Below are positions 26,613-37,911 of a stretch of 64,000 nt of DNA, piece by piece. Location of the stretch: the NCBI GenBank assembly GCA_013368445.1, contig JAACJO010000001.1, positions 2,108,001-2,172,000 of the forward strand. The letters are read 5' to 3'. The first letter of the stretch is position 1. Each line of letters starts with the position of its first letter. Under the pieces are notes generated by a model, which saw only the letters and a program-made list of their open reading frames with translations, searched no databases and was not told the origin of the DNA. The DNA is from Leucocoprinus leucothites (taxonomy: Eukaryota > Basidiomycota > Agaricomycetes > Agaricales > Agaricaceae). Both the position numbers and the translations under genes were made by a program.

Positions 26613-27702
26613 TCAATAGTATGCAACTGCGTGCAGAAGGCTATGCGGGTGTTTTTCTTGCTGGACTTGTAGAATCTTATCGATGTTCTCATCAATATCT
26701 TCTGTTGCTTCGATCTGCGTTGATTGCGTTAGACTCCAGCATGTGATCACATGGCCGACGGAACCTACCGCAGCTGCTAAATCCAACATAGCTTTCCCAG
26801 CAATCAACGCTTCTTCATGGTTGTCCTTGATCTCCATATTAACGACGTGAACTGGCTTGCTAAATTCGCCTCCGCGAGACAAGAGGTCTGTGGAGATACT
26901 GTAAATTGAACACTAGCTGCTTGTAAATTTTGGAAGAAGTACCATCGCATACTGCATCAAAGCATCGTTCTTCGCAGGTGATGACCACATCGGCAACGGC
27001 CTTGTTCTCCTGCCATCTCTCTGGAGCCAGTTTGATGCGTCGGTTTCTATCAAGCATTTGTAGAAGTCCGTTGGCAGTGTAACTAGACCCTGAGCTTAAT
27101 ATAAATTCAGTATCACAGCATACAAAACTTCCTCACAGTCTAGGATCCTTCCCATTCAGCTCTTGGTAGATTGAGTCGTAAGGTGTGCCGAATGGATAAA
27201 TGTTGGGTTTGTCTATTGAGGGACCAGGTAATCGCACCGCTGAGCCAGTACCAGAAGAAATTACTCTGTAGCCTGCCTTACTTGACAGATCCAGGAAAAT
27301 TGAGCACAAGCTGATGATGGCGGGTTAATACTCACGAAAGCACATGGTGTCCTTCCATTGAACGATTCTACGATGTGGGACACATATCAGGTCAATTTGG
27401 TTATAGAATGGCTACAGAAGGTCCAGACCGACCTGATTACTCGCACATACGACACAGAACAAGGGACGGGGCCGAAAACCGGGCAGTTGTTGGGGAGGTA
27501 GTTCCAGATTGGCAGTATCCTCGGAAGCTTCGGTTTGTACCAGGACAACCTGGGGGTAGGGGGTCGATTCCATTTGCGACGAATCCCCTACGTCTATTGG
27601 AACATTCTCAGCTGCAGGTGGTGGGAGGTTGCTGCCTTGAATGCGTTGTAACCGGGGGTCAGCGCGGGCTAGTCGTGGGTCACGAGCTCTTCGAGGATCC
27701 AT
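26613..27702 (-). CDS. SSU72: RNA polymerase II CTD phosphatase Ssu72
   Basis: Removes phosphate from Ser5/Ser7 of the Pol II C-terminal domain and works in the cleavage/polyadenylation factor. The CX5R active site is CASNQNRS in [20 protein letters not shown]. Downstream are the family blocks [94 protein letters not shown] and [20 protein letters not shown], ending HAVAYY. In front of the usual start is an extension of about 80 residues that opens with a DPR-rich segment ([20 protein letters not shown]). At least five introns of about 50-70 nt. The ATG at 27702 is the first in-frame start. Confidence 0.93.
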
Positions 27703-28305
27703 TGAACGAATAATAATAATATCTGGAAGACTGAAAGACAAGAAGTAGTGAGTGATACAATTCTGTGTCACGCGAGCTCAGTCTAGAGCGACAAAGTAAG
27801 CCTCAGCAGTATCCAGAACATCTAGTCCTCTCGACGATCCATCCTTTTTTTTTTTTGCATGCCACAGCATACATGGTGAGGGTTGGAGGATCATTCGGAT
27901 TCCACTCTGAATCATCGTTGACTTTTAATGTAGTCTAGTCAGCTCACCTATATGCACGAGAACAGAACGACGACGGGTACTTGAAAATGAGAGATATGTG
28001 CGATGAGTGTTTCCTGTTGTGAACCTCGCGAACATGCAATCACAAAACAACAACAAACAACTCGAACCTTCACAACTTTGCGTGAATGTTCAGAACCTCA
28101 GTATAAATCATGCTTCATGCACGACGCGTATCTGCGCCTCACGACTCTACTCTCTTCACGAACATCGGTTTACTCAGGTAGTTCAGGTAGTGGCAGTAGG
28201 TGCTTCACGTCTACCGCTAGTCAATCGAGTCTCCAAACTAATCATACTTTACTGTATCAACAGGAACTTGCCTTGTCTCTCTCTTATCCGTTTCGCTGTA
28301 TAGAT
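27703..28305. other. intergenic, divergent promoter region
   Basis: Lies between the divergent Ssu72 and F-box genes. It contains a T run near 27845-27857, a TATA-like tataaat near 28099 and a CT-rich stretch just before 28306. A frame open from 28003 precedes the F-box start but reads as low-quality coding sequence. Confidence 0.4.
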
Positions 28306-29871
28306 ATGCCATTACACGGTAGCGGAATTACGCTTTCATTTCCTCAAGATCTGGACGTGGAGACAAATCTAGAGGCTGTCCAGACCGAAATACGGAACCA
28401 TGAGTCGGCCATCGCTATCATTGATGAGGAGATAGGTGGGCTCGTGCAAACTATTCGCCAGCTACAGTTCAAGAAATGGGAGCACAATGAGGGTATAAGG
28501 CGTTGCAAGGGTCTGATCACGCTGGCACGCCGGCTACCACACGAGATCCTTGCCAACATTTTCGAGGTGTGCGTACAAGACGGGTACACTAAGACACCAC
28601 TTATTGTGTCCCATGTATGCTCACAATGGAGAAAAGCCGCCAGTTTGCCAAGCGTCTGGTCCCACGTTTATATTGATCTTGATGGTCGTGATCCATTTGG
28701 CAGGACGAGATTCTGGCTCACAAGGGCCGGAAATAGTCGCCTTCGTATAACCCTAGAAATCCGACAAGAACAGTCCCAACTTTTGAAGGTCATGGCCTTG
28801 TTGTTGGAGAAGCGATCCCAATGGTGGATTCTGACCATCAATTCTGCCCTTCTTGCTCCCGTCAATCGTGCCTTGATCGCGTGCACTGGTCCCTTTCCTC
28901 GACTTCGCGCGCTGTATGTTGCCGTTATCCAGGAGTTTAACGACAGTGATGATCAGGATGAGGATAGCGAGACTTGGGAACTCGTTGGCCTTCGGACCGC
29001 GCTGCAGGACGCTCCCAACTTTTCAACCATGCACCTTACTAGGAATATACTCCCAGAGCCGAGTAATCTTCCTTCTTCGATCACCAACTTGACCATAATA
29101 CTCCCATCATATCACTTCACATTTAACCTCTCGATCGACTCTGTTCTTCGAGTCTTGGAGGAGCTTTATTACCTCGAAATTTTCTCTATGGCCCTTCCAG
29201 CAGGGCAAGCTCGTGCGTTTGAGCCAGTCGGGGATGCTTCACGTGCCATCAACCTACCCTACTTGTCTGCAATTACCCTCGCTGGGTGGCGGGACATGTA
29301 CAACATTCTACTGCATCTGGTCACCCCACATCTCAAGTCCCTTTGGCTTCGTTCCCCCGATGACTCGGGCAGTGCGCCTGATGAAGGGACAGGTCGGTGT
29401 TTGCTCCATTTCTTGCTACGGGTATCTCCACCGCTCGAAGAGTTGGAGCTGCGCGACGCTGACATTCCAGCGTCGTATCTAATTCAGTGCTTTTATCGGT
29501 TAAACCGGTTAAGAATCCTCCGACTTCACGAAAGCGAGATTTCCGATGACGTTCTCATGGAACTGTTCGGACCGAATGGGCTTTGCCCTTTCCTCTCCAT
29601 TCTCGATTTCCGTTGGTGTGGCCACTTTAGAGGTCGGACTTTGGTTGACCTGGTACGGAGCCGTCTTCAGCACCCAGACACTGATGCTTCGTTATCGGAT
29701 ACAAGCGTGATGTCAACTCCCATTGCCAAAGTCACCGTCATCCATTGTTCTTTTGTACGAGCACGGGATATCGCGGACTTGGCCTCGCTGACGCTATGCC
29801 AAGTCGTTATCATGGACTCGGATGACTACTGCCGTGAGTCTCCTGAACCAGCTATTCTGATTCGATTCTGA
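28306..29871 (+). CDS. F-box/LRR-type protein
   Basis: Probable substrate receptor of an SCF ubiquitin ligase, one of the large agaricomycete F-box families. After MPLHGSGITLSFPQDLD comes a coiled-coil-like helix (VQTEIRNHESAIAIIDEEI...TIRQLQFKKWEHNEGIRRCK), then the F-box: LARRLPHEILANIFEVCV and VSHVCSQWRKAASLPSVWSH. Leucine-rich segments follow (LEELELRDADIPASYLIQCF, RLNRLRILRLHESEISDDVL, LSILDFRWCGHFRG). The exon is continuous to the TGA at 29869-29871. I took the ATG at 28306 because it follows a CT-rich leader; an in-frame ATG at 28003 would add 101 serine-rich residues. A good donor (gtgagt) 40 nt before the stop could splice to 29876 and extend the tail to about 29972. The target protein is unknown. 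Confidence 0.85.
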   Translation: MPLHGSGITLSFPQDLDVETNLEAVQTEIRNHESAIAIIDEEIGGLVQTIRQLQFKKWEHNEGIRRCKGLITLARRLPHEILANIFEVCVQDGYTKTPLIVSHVCSQWRKAASLPSVWSHVYIDLDGRDPFGRTRFWLTRAGNSRLRITLEIRQEQSQLLKVMALLLEKRSQWWILTINSALLAPVNRALIACTGPFPRLRALYVAVIQEFNDSDDQDEDSETWELVGLRTALQDAPNFSTMHLTRNILPEPSNLPSSITNLTIILPSYHFTFNLSIDSVLRVLEELYYLEIFSMALPAGQARAFEPVGDASRAINLPYLSAITLAGWRDMYNILLHLVTPHLKSLWLRSPDDSGSAPDEGTGRCLLHFLLRVSPPLEELELRDADIPASYLIQCFYRLNRLRILRLHESEISDDVLMELFGPNGLCPFLSILDFRWCGHFRGRTLVDLVRSRLQHPDTDASLSDTSVMSTPIAKVTVIHCSFVRARDIADLASLTLCQVVIMDSDDYCRESPEPAILIRF

Positions 29872-31415
29872 AGATACTTCTTCCGAAGGCACTGCAGGCT
29901 GTTGTGTGAACGACAGATACCGCAAACGACTTGCATTGGAAGGAATTGGGCGAACCGGAAGACTCATTCTCTAGTCGTTACACAGCCCCTTGGTTTTCTG
30001 GATCAATAGACAATAGGCGAGCCAATCGCCTTCGTGTTTTAGAAACTAGGTTTTGTCAACCGCGAGCGTCACGGACCGAATGCGAGCTTCCTGATCTCTT
30101 GAGACAAATGTTACTCAGAATAGAGAAACCCTGTTGTTCAAACAAGCAGTTCAGGCAGCTCGATCCCTCTTGAGGCTCGGCACACGTTTCACTCCGCTGC
30201 ATACGAAAATGCTAGTCACATAGCCCGACCGCCGATTAAATAACCGCTTGCGCCGATAAAACAACCTCACGATGTATTCGCAAGCTTTCCGTGTTGGTCA
30301 TCTTAATCTAGGCTTCAAAGATCTTGCCAGAAAAGGATCATCTGATGAACCCGTTCGTCTCCCGATCTTCTTTTATCGGAATTCTCCAATGAATACCACA
30401 GACACGCTTCTACCTGGTTCGGCTTGGCACATGGACGTAGACAGTGATGCGCTGGAACAACACTGCTTTGGAGAGGCGCAGAGCAGCCCCAGCCCAGTCC
30501 TTCTTTAGAGAAGAGGAGTGCAATCAACCTCACCAGATGAAATCCATGCACCTCCATGATCATAATATACGGGCAACAGAGGCCGCCTGCGTTGATTTTG
30601 TAGGGCTGGAGTGAATTGTATCCGTGACGAAAGGCTGTTAAGTGACTATTAGGTCATAGCACCGATTGCACCTGTTCGGTGGTGGGCACCCACAACCACA
30701 ACGTGGATGCATTGTTTATTTTTAGGACGACTTACATATTCAGTTCCATGGCACAGCAATGACACAAACACACTTTGGCCTAAACTATGAAGGAAAAGGA
30801 ACATGATTGGTTTTATGGTGCACAATCAAAAGACTATATTTAGGTTCTAGAAGTATGATCAAGTAATTTTCAGTGCGTACATGTACTAATCGAGGTATCA
30901 TAACATCATCTCAAATTTCAACGGTCAGAGCTAAGTATGTATGGTTTAATTAAGTGTCAGTCACATTTTATGGCAACCGGTGGTAGAAGAACACTGATCG
31001 CCTCAAACTAGGACACCTTGATCTCCCAATCGATGATGACCCACTCCGCCTAGAGCGTGACACTATTTGTAAGACGCAGAGATATGCATCAAGTGTCGAG
31101 AATTGAGCGGAAAGTGGACCAAGCACATGGTGGTTGAAGATAGAAAGAAAATTGAGAACGTGGACTGATCAAGGCTTCAGCGGCCGGAGCGGCGGTGATT
31201 CCGGGAGGTCATCCCTGGGAAAGTGGGAATAAATTCCCATATGCAGATGAATGACATGGCTGATGAACAACTTGGAAAGTGGTAACCACTACTTGGCTAA
31301 CAAGTGAGCACCGACTGGCGTTTATATTTCTGTTTACATTCTTACGCTGAATTCCGTGCTTCGTTGTGTATAGACTCCTGCCCATTCTCTCTTGTTCAGT
31401 CCGCTAAGTTTCAAA
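29872..31415. other. 1.5-kb gene-poor interval
   Basis: No supported gene. A 78-codon ATG frame at 30272-30508 (MYSQAFRVGHLNLGFKDLAR...) and a short frame near 30995-31100 share a loose VGHLNL/LGHLDL look, possibly chance or decayed sequence. There are no transposon termini. The right edge is the promoter of the syntaxin gene. Confidence 0.4.
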
Positions 31416-32771
31416 ATGCCATTCCTCGACCGAACAGACGACTTTCGGGATGCTGTAGAGGCTCAAAGAACAGCGATTCCAGAGGCAAAGCGACGAATTT
31501 CATCAAAACCCAGACGAGATGTCAATAGAGACGCACATGTGGGAATGGAAAAGGAATACCTTTCCGAAGGCTACAAAATTGTCTGTTTCGTTCAGTGCTA
31601 ATCATGTCCTGGGAGGCTAACTCATTGGGTGCTTATTTCACTAGCTACACCATATCAATACACTTTCGGAGATGCTGTCCAGCATTCGCAAAGCATACCT
31701 CAACCTAGAAACCCGGGCAGCGCCACTTTCTCGTCAAGGGTCAAAGAATATAGACCTCACCAATGAAAACGGAACGGCCTCTTGGGGTTCATTACGCTAC
31801 CTCACAAACGAGGAGAGGGATCAGATTGACCTTCAAGCCCGCGTCATCCTGGCAAAATGTGCAGACAGGGTCAAGGAAATGGAAGCGCTTGAGAAGAGTT
31901 CGTATCCTATTCACCTACCTCACCATGACTTTCTTCAACCATCCATTTACCGTGCATATGAACCCTAGAACGCAGTGACCTTGTTGCGAGCAGAACAAAC
32001 CCCTTCGCACGCTTGCTTCCAGCCCGTCTACGATCCGAAGACGACTCAACCGTTGCCTCGGAATACATAGCCGCGCACCATGCGAGCGTGACATGGTATC
32101 TCAGTCGACGGCTGGCTGAGCTGAGCCAAACTCAGAAGGAGCTCCAGGAGGAACGCGTCAAACGTCAACTTGAGCGAACACGCACACTTGGTTCCAACGC
32201 AACGCGGGGAGCACAATATTTTGGTGCTGACACCGGAACGCCTGGTTTCAATGCCGATTCCTCGAGATCAAGATCGGAAAGTGGCAGTGATGCGAGTGGG
32301 GGGTGGGTTGGCGTTGCGGCATCAAACCTTTTTGCGGCGACAATTGGTGTCACTATTGGGTCGTCCGAGACGCCCATGAGCCAAAAAGGATCGTTGCCGT
32401 CTTATGAGCCCTCGGTAATCTCGGACGAAGACGATGATGACATCGAGCTCACTCAATCACAAATACTGCAATTCGAAAATGAGAATGCCAACATGTTACG
32501 GGAGATGCAGGATAATCTGGAATCTATCCAGCAGGCGGAGGCACGATTGATGGACATCAGTACTTTGCAGATGGAGTTGGTAAACCAGCTGACCAGGCAA
32601 ACTGAGTTGACCGAGAAGCTTTACGACGACGCGATGGCCACTACCTCTATGGTGGAGAAGGGCAACCGCGAAATCAAGGAGGCCAAGCGCCGAGCTAAAG
32701 ACAGCCGGCTTTTTCTTCTGGTCTTCCTTCTGGGAGCTAGTTTCAGCCTGTTATTCTTACACTATTATTAA
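31416..32771 (+). CDS. UFE1: ER SNARE Ufe1 / syntaxin 18
   Basis: Qa-SNARE on the ER that receives Golgi-derived COPI vesicles and acts in ER membrane fusion. MPFLDRTDDFRDAVEAQRTA matches the syntaxin-18 N-terminal motif. The middle carries helical regions (LHHINTLSEMLSSIRKAYLN, RYLTNEERDQIDLQARVILA) and a Ser/Gly-rich linker. The SNARE helix (LMDISTLQMELVNQLTRQTE...) includes the zero-layer Gln in LTRQTELTEK, followed by KRRAKDSRLFLLVFLLGASF and SLLFLHYY as tail anchor at the very end. Three introns split the N-terminal part; the last exon, from about 31970, carries over half the protein. Length and the SLLFL-x-x-Y end fit Ufe1/STX18 well. Confidence 0.9.
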
Positions 32772-32929
32772 TCTTGATTCTGGCTGCTTGGGATACCCAT
32801 ATCACGCTAGGTTTTTATGACGCATTATATATTTTACAAATACCGCTGAGCAAACGATCTATACACAATTAATATACCGTCGGATAGTGTCTATGGTGGT
32901 GCTAAGAAAATGAAAAACCCGGAAATAAT

Positions 32930-34271
32930 TTATGAATGGCTGGTATCTGAGCCCAATAACGGGGCTTCTTCATCATATTGTTCCACCGCTTCCGCGGCGA
33001 GCTCATCAACCTCCGGAGAGAAGCCCTCAAGCTTTCGGATATGACCTTGAACAAGAGTGTAAATCAACCTATTATTCGTAGATGAGTCAGAATCGCATAG
33101 ATGGGGACAAGTTACTGGTAGCTCACCAGCTTGTAAAGATAGCGATCAACAAGCCGCCACCAACAAGAAGGCCATTGAGAACTTTCGTATCTACATGAGC
33201 TGTTTCAGCTTTAGCTACTTTAGATTATACAATGAAAGCTTACGGGTATCCATTCGGTCCCGTTGATGACCGTCAGAGAGGGCAGCCATACGGGAACCAA
33301 TGAAAGTATGCAAAGCAAGCTTAGGGAAAACGAAGCAAGTAGCTAAGGCAAATTGCCACAAGGACACGGCCTCAATTGACTATCGCATGTTCTCAGCACT
33401 CCCCATGGATGAACTTGATGTTCACTTACAGCAAAGAAAGAGTTGGAGTAGACCCAAGGAGGAAATGGCGATACTCTGATTAGAATAATCAAAGGAAGCC
33501 CTTTGGCTTTCTAGAAGAAACGAGTTCATGAGCATGCGAAATAGGAGAAATAAATCACAGTGACAGAGCTTACAACAACAGCTTCGAGGGCTTGCCACTT
33601 CTCATTATGTGCAGACCATCGACGGATTCTTTCGCTGAAAAGACATCGCAGCATAAGAAAAGCTCCGGCGGACCCCACCAGAGAAGCGATAGCGGAGATG
33701 AAGAAACCTTTCATTCCATATGCGAAGCCACATAGAGAAGTGAGCGTAGTATGGCCAACGAGTGGGGGCACTGATACGACACCTGTTCTAGAAAGTGAGA
33801 ATGACTGTCTAGATTCCAGAACTGCTTGACCAACACATGGTAATTCCAAGCGCCAACCAGCCCCAGCTTGTCTCTGAAAGTTCCTTGGCTTTGTCATAGA
33901 GATATTGGAAGATTCGCGCCGGTGTGACCACGATTATGAATGCGCCTAAGTTTCACGGTCATACGGACAACAACCCACAAGGAGAACGCTGTTATACCTA
34001 AGCATATGTAAAATAGAACAACGAGCCAAATGACGAGCTATTGGGGGTACCAAAGTCAATGACGGATGCAACATAGTACAAAACGGGAAGTGTGTGGACC
34101 AGAAGCGGTACTGACCTTTCCAAAGACATGTAACTTCTGATACCGTCGAAAAGCCAAGGTTAGATAGTGCTTGACAATTGCCACAGCACTCTCAGAGTTG
34201 CTGGCTGACATCTGGTGGACAGGGTGCTGGAAAGAAGGAAGAAGGGACAATTGAGTTCCCTCCGATGGCAT
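32930..34271 (-). CDS. TVP38: Tvp38/TMEM64 (VTT domain) Golgi membrane protein
   Basis: Multi-pass protein of late Golgi vesicles in yeast, in the VTT/DedA-like group linked to lipid scrambling. Exons join to MSASNSESAVAIVKHYLTLA; a first span LVIWLVVLFYICLGAFIIVV; the VTT core VPPLVGHTTLTSLCGFAYGM and KGFFISAIASLVGSAGAFLM; LPLIILIRVSPFPPWVYSNS; FALATCFVFPKLALHTFIGS; and a last span VGGGLLIAIFTSW. The tail is acidic (DEEAPLLGSDTSHS) and contains a possible dileucine sorting signal. The intron at 33783-33834 has a GTTGGT donor. The ATG at 34271 is the outermost in-frame start; the one at 34211 is equally plausible. The divergent acyltransferase begins at 34379. Confidence 0.88.
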
Positions 34272-34378
34272 TGCTCCGGTCAACCCTCGGTCCTCTTCCG
34301 GCACGCCGTATGCGGTCAGTGGCTGTGCGCCGATCCCGAGTTCGGAGGCAACTTCAAGTGGCACTCTGCCTTGGACTC
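34272..34378. promoter_or_regulatory. compact bidirectional promoter, Tvp38 / acyltransferase
   Basis: Only 107 bp (167 bp if Tvp38 starts at 34211) separate the start codons of two divergently transcribed genes, so their control elements must overlap. No clear TATA box is seen. Confidence 0.5.
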
Positions 34379-35845
34379 ATGGAAAAGTTTAGCGCGTACC
34401 GAGTGAGTCCTCTGCGTCACCTAAATATCGACTTATTGACACTCTCCAGGACCCGGGAACAGGCATACAGGTGCTTACTAGTACTATCTCCAGGAATGCT
34501 TTTGACAAAACTTCCCCAGCCTTTTTCTGTACCCCTGCCGCCAACTAGCACAACCGGTCCACTTCAGGCAATCACGCGAGTGCTTGGTTTCGGCCTAGGT
34601 GTATTCAGGACCGCAATAATATGTTCTATTGCCTTGCTCTATCTCACTCTGGTAGAAATATTATGTTTGGTGCTCGTGCGTCACCCGATGCCTCGATACT
34701 GCTTCCGTCCGACTCTGACACCTTTGCAGGTTCCAATACCCCCTCTGCACCGCGCCATTACACGCGTATTTACGTTTGTGCTTGCAAAACTAGCGTTATG
34801 GACTCTTGGCATTATTTGGGTACCGGTTGAAACCATCACAAAGAAGAAGATGTGCGTCAGGTGGACCAACAATCTCCGATTTTTCTCGACTCATCCAGCA
34901 TGAAAGTGGGCGCAATGCGCACAGAAATGAACCCTGGAACCCAAATGCCGGCGATCTCATTATATCGAACTGGGCATCGTGGATAGAAGTTCTCTGGCTG
35001 GCAGCGCGGTGAGTCCTGAACTCGACTCTCGATCCTTACTAAATTTCTTCCCCGCAAAGCTGCAACCCAGTGTTCGTGCTCCCAGTACCCGAATCTATTC
35101 CCAAGTTTGAGGATACTGTGCATCAACCTATGCCTGTCACGAACAGACCTGGTAGAGCTACAGGAACTGGCTCTGCAAATATACAATCCATTCAGAAACA
35201 CTCCGCCGTCCCAGTCGTCCCAATCAAAGGGTTCCGCCGAGTCTCTCTTCTACGTATGATATGCCTCGCCGGCCGCGTTCCCCCATTCTTTAAAGATGAA
35301 TCGGGTACATCTTCTCTCGACGAAATACGCAAGTCCGCGGGACGGCCCGTTGTCGTATTCCCTGAATGTACCACAAGTAATGGACGTGGACTTCTTCGAT
35401 TCGCCAACGTATTCAATGAAGAAGTACCAGTTAAAGGATATCAAGTCTTCATCATGTGTGTCCGGTGAGTTAGAATACCCTATCAGTCTTCCATTATTCC
35501 TCACTGCTAGATACTAGATATGACCCACCGACACTATATACCCCCACCTTGACTCGCCCCGTCGGCATCCCAGGACCTGCTTTCTTAAATCCGTTATCCC
35601 ATATCTTTGAAATTGCTAGTTCTGTCGTCCCTCTCACTGTTTCAATTCGCCTACTGCCACCCTCCGAGTCCCCTGGATCGCAACTCTTTCTCGCTAGTGA
35701 TTATGTCAAAGGTGGTTCTGGGGAAGACCAGCTTGCGGAATCAAGCGCAAGCCTCATTTCTCAAATTGGAAGGCTGAAAAGAACGGGGTTGGGCTGGGAA
35801 GACAAGGCAAGCTTTTTCCATTACCGCAATCTCAAATTTGTCTAG
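34379..35845 (+). CDS. Loa1/Vps66-like lysophospholipid acyltransferase
   Basis: Probable ER/lipid-droplet acyltransferase of the PlsC superfamily (yeast Loa1/Vps66 acylates lysophosphatidic acid). The start is MEKFSAYRDPGTGIQ, then P-rich PFSVPLPPTSTTGPLQ. Two hydrophobic segments follow (VLGFGLGVFRTAIICSIALL and VFTFVLAKLALWTLGIIWVP). The catalytic region has NAGDLIISNWASWIEVLWLA, CNPVFVLPVPE, VVPIKGFRRVSLLRMI and VVVFPECTTSNGRGLLRFAN, ending KASFFHYRNLKFV. The motif positions fit the family, but the usual HX4D and PEGT residues are not present as such (NWASWIE and PECT). Seven to nine introns were placed by phase. The Loa1 name rests on the FPExTTxNGRG block and overall order; substrate specificity is not established. 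Confidence 0.8.
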
Positions 35846-35995
35846 GCTGGTTCGGGCGCGATGTAGAAGACCGTCATACTTGTTCCGAATCAAGTACTGA
35901 AATTAATAGAATGGTCCTACTTGTCTGAAGGCATTTCCACATAGCACAGTTTCCACAAACACTCATCAGCTGGTATACTTTGATTTACTACGTGC

Positions 35996-37911
35996 CTATG
36001 CTCCTATGCTGTGGCTTCCAACTTGAAATGCTGAGCTTATACCACAAAAGCGGCAAACAGGACCATGGCTTACCTTACTCAGTTTCTGCAGCGCTTGACG
36101 TAAGTCTGCTTGGAGATCCTGCACGAAATACGTCAGCAAGCTAAAAGTTTCAGCCTTGTATGAGGTACTAACCTCGAACTCTTCAACGCCGACACTTAGA
36201 CGAACAAGGCGAGGGTCTGCTCCTGGATCGCTTCCGACCCTATGCTCCACGAGCGATTCGACGCCGCCGAGGCTCGTTGCGGGCTAAATGAATTTAGATT
36301 GGGGTGACAACGGACCCGTATGTGATGGCCACTAACCACAAAATACTCAAGCAAGTGCGGAAGTCGTGAGGACAACTCAATGCTCTGAAGCTAAAACCAA
36401 GATCTCTGTCAAAGGAATCCCTTCACTCGACATTTTACTAACCTCGATACCAAATGTCGCATTAAACCCACCGAGCATTTGATTTTGAGGATTGAAGCCT
36501 CGTGCATCAGTCTCCTGGAGAGAAGAATGATAGACCCTTGTTACAAGCCCACCAGGGATTCCCTCAAAGGTCTGGCCTTCAGGGGTCTTCCATACAGAAT
36601 CCAACCACTTTGCAAGAGCGGTCGCAGTTGCAGATTGTCGAGGAACTCGAAGGTGTAGGGTCTTAAGGGAGCGCAACAGGAGCCATGCTTCCAACGAACC
36701 CATTGCACACCCTAAGAATGTTCTATCGTGGTGTAACTAGATCATCGTGAGGTGCGATCGAATACACGAGTAACGATCATCGCACTCACTTTTTTCCATT
36801 CCTCATTCGTCTTTACGACAAGGACACCACAGAGTATATCTGAGTGACCGCCAAAATATTTTGTGCCTTTCAAGTTGTTCACTCATCTTAGCTACCGTTT
36901 CCCGGTGTTTCTTTCAACTTACCAGAATGCATGATGCTAGATGCGGCTTGTAAGATCGGGGTCACCTACACAAACAAATCAAAGACGCACCAATCTGCCC
37001 CAAATTTGAAAGGATCTTGAAGAGGAGGAGGGCCAAAAGTCGAGTCCACCGCCAGGATTCCGCCAACCTGATGGATCTATGTTTTGAAATCAGGGAGTGC
37101 AATAAGTACAAATGGGTTTGTTCGCCGACCTTGTCAGCATAGTATTGAATATCTCTGGTTCCATGAAAAGCATGAGTCTGATTAATGATGAGAAGCACAA
37201 GGCATTAACTTGCCTGGATACTCCATAGGGATTGACTGGTGTCTCGATCCAACAAAGGTCTCCAGGCTTGAATTCCGCATCGATGTCAATGACTTCGACT
37301 TCAGGGCGTGACCTCTTGTAGATTGCAATGCTGCTCTGACAGCCATGATAACCCTCACGAAGGGCAATGCGCTTCGGCTGGTAATGGATTAACGCCTTCG
37401 AATGAAGTATTAATCGGAGCGTCGATCGTGATCGTCATGACACAACATGATGTACAACTCACAGCATAAACTGCATTCAGGCCTGACGCATAAGTCAATG
37501 CATAACCATTCTATGAAGGCCAGGTCAGGACAGCGCCCCGGAGTCACGGTAGTAATCCAAGGCAACGCACCAGCACCTTACTCAAGACATGTTCGGCACG
37601 GCTGGACACATCTTGAGTGTAACGAGAATACATATGCCTTTCTGGGTTCCTTAGATCGACTTGTGAATAGGGGGTGGCATCGTCGCTTGGGGCCGGATTC
37701 CTAAAGGCTGGAAGGAGTAGTTAAGTAGCAAATCGAGAGATCGTGCCCATGCTTGAAGGCAGAGCGAGAGGGAAAATAGCGGACAAAACGCACTGGTAGA
37801 AACCGAAATCGAGGGTGCCACTGGTCCGCCTGCGCCTCTGAAATAAGGGACGCTGCTATCCCCATGCACAAGATCAGTCCCACTAAGTTTTCCTTCGCTA
37901 TTGGTAGTCAT
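35996..37911 (-). CDS. cystathionine gamma-synthase-type PLP enzyme
   Basis: PLP-dependent Cys/Met metabolism enzyme, probably cystathionine gamma-synthase or a related lyase of sulfur amino acid synthesis. It opens MTTNSEGKLSGTDLVHGDSS, with SVPYFRGAGGPVAPSISVST. YSRYTQDVSSRAEHVLSKV, NGYALTYASGLNAVYAALIH, GDLCWIETPVNPYGVS and GILAVDSTFGPPPLQDPF follow. The PLP lysine is in HSGTKYFGGHSDILCG, and LEAWLLLRSLKTLHLRVPRQ then HRVGSDPGADPRLVRLSVGV finish the fold. There are about ten introns. The C-terminus is uncertain: reading on after QALQKLSK gives a stop at 35996, but a donor right there (gtaagcc) could splice to an acceptor in the next 100 nt and stop near 35966 or further left. Which substrate it uses is not resolved. 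Confidence 0.85.

Noticed and set aside
28003..28305. N-terminal extension of the F-box protein from the ATG at 28003
   Set aside because: The added residues are low complexity, and a CT-rich leader sits just before the ATG at 28306; kept only as an alternative start.
34178..34903. 241-codon plus-strand ORF covering the Tvp38/acyltransferase junction
   Set aside because: Reads through the shared promoter and several introns; the spliced acyltransferase start at 34379 explains the region better.
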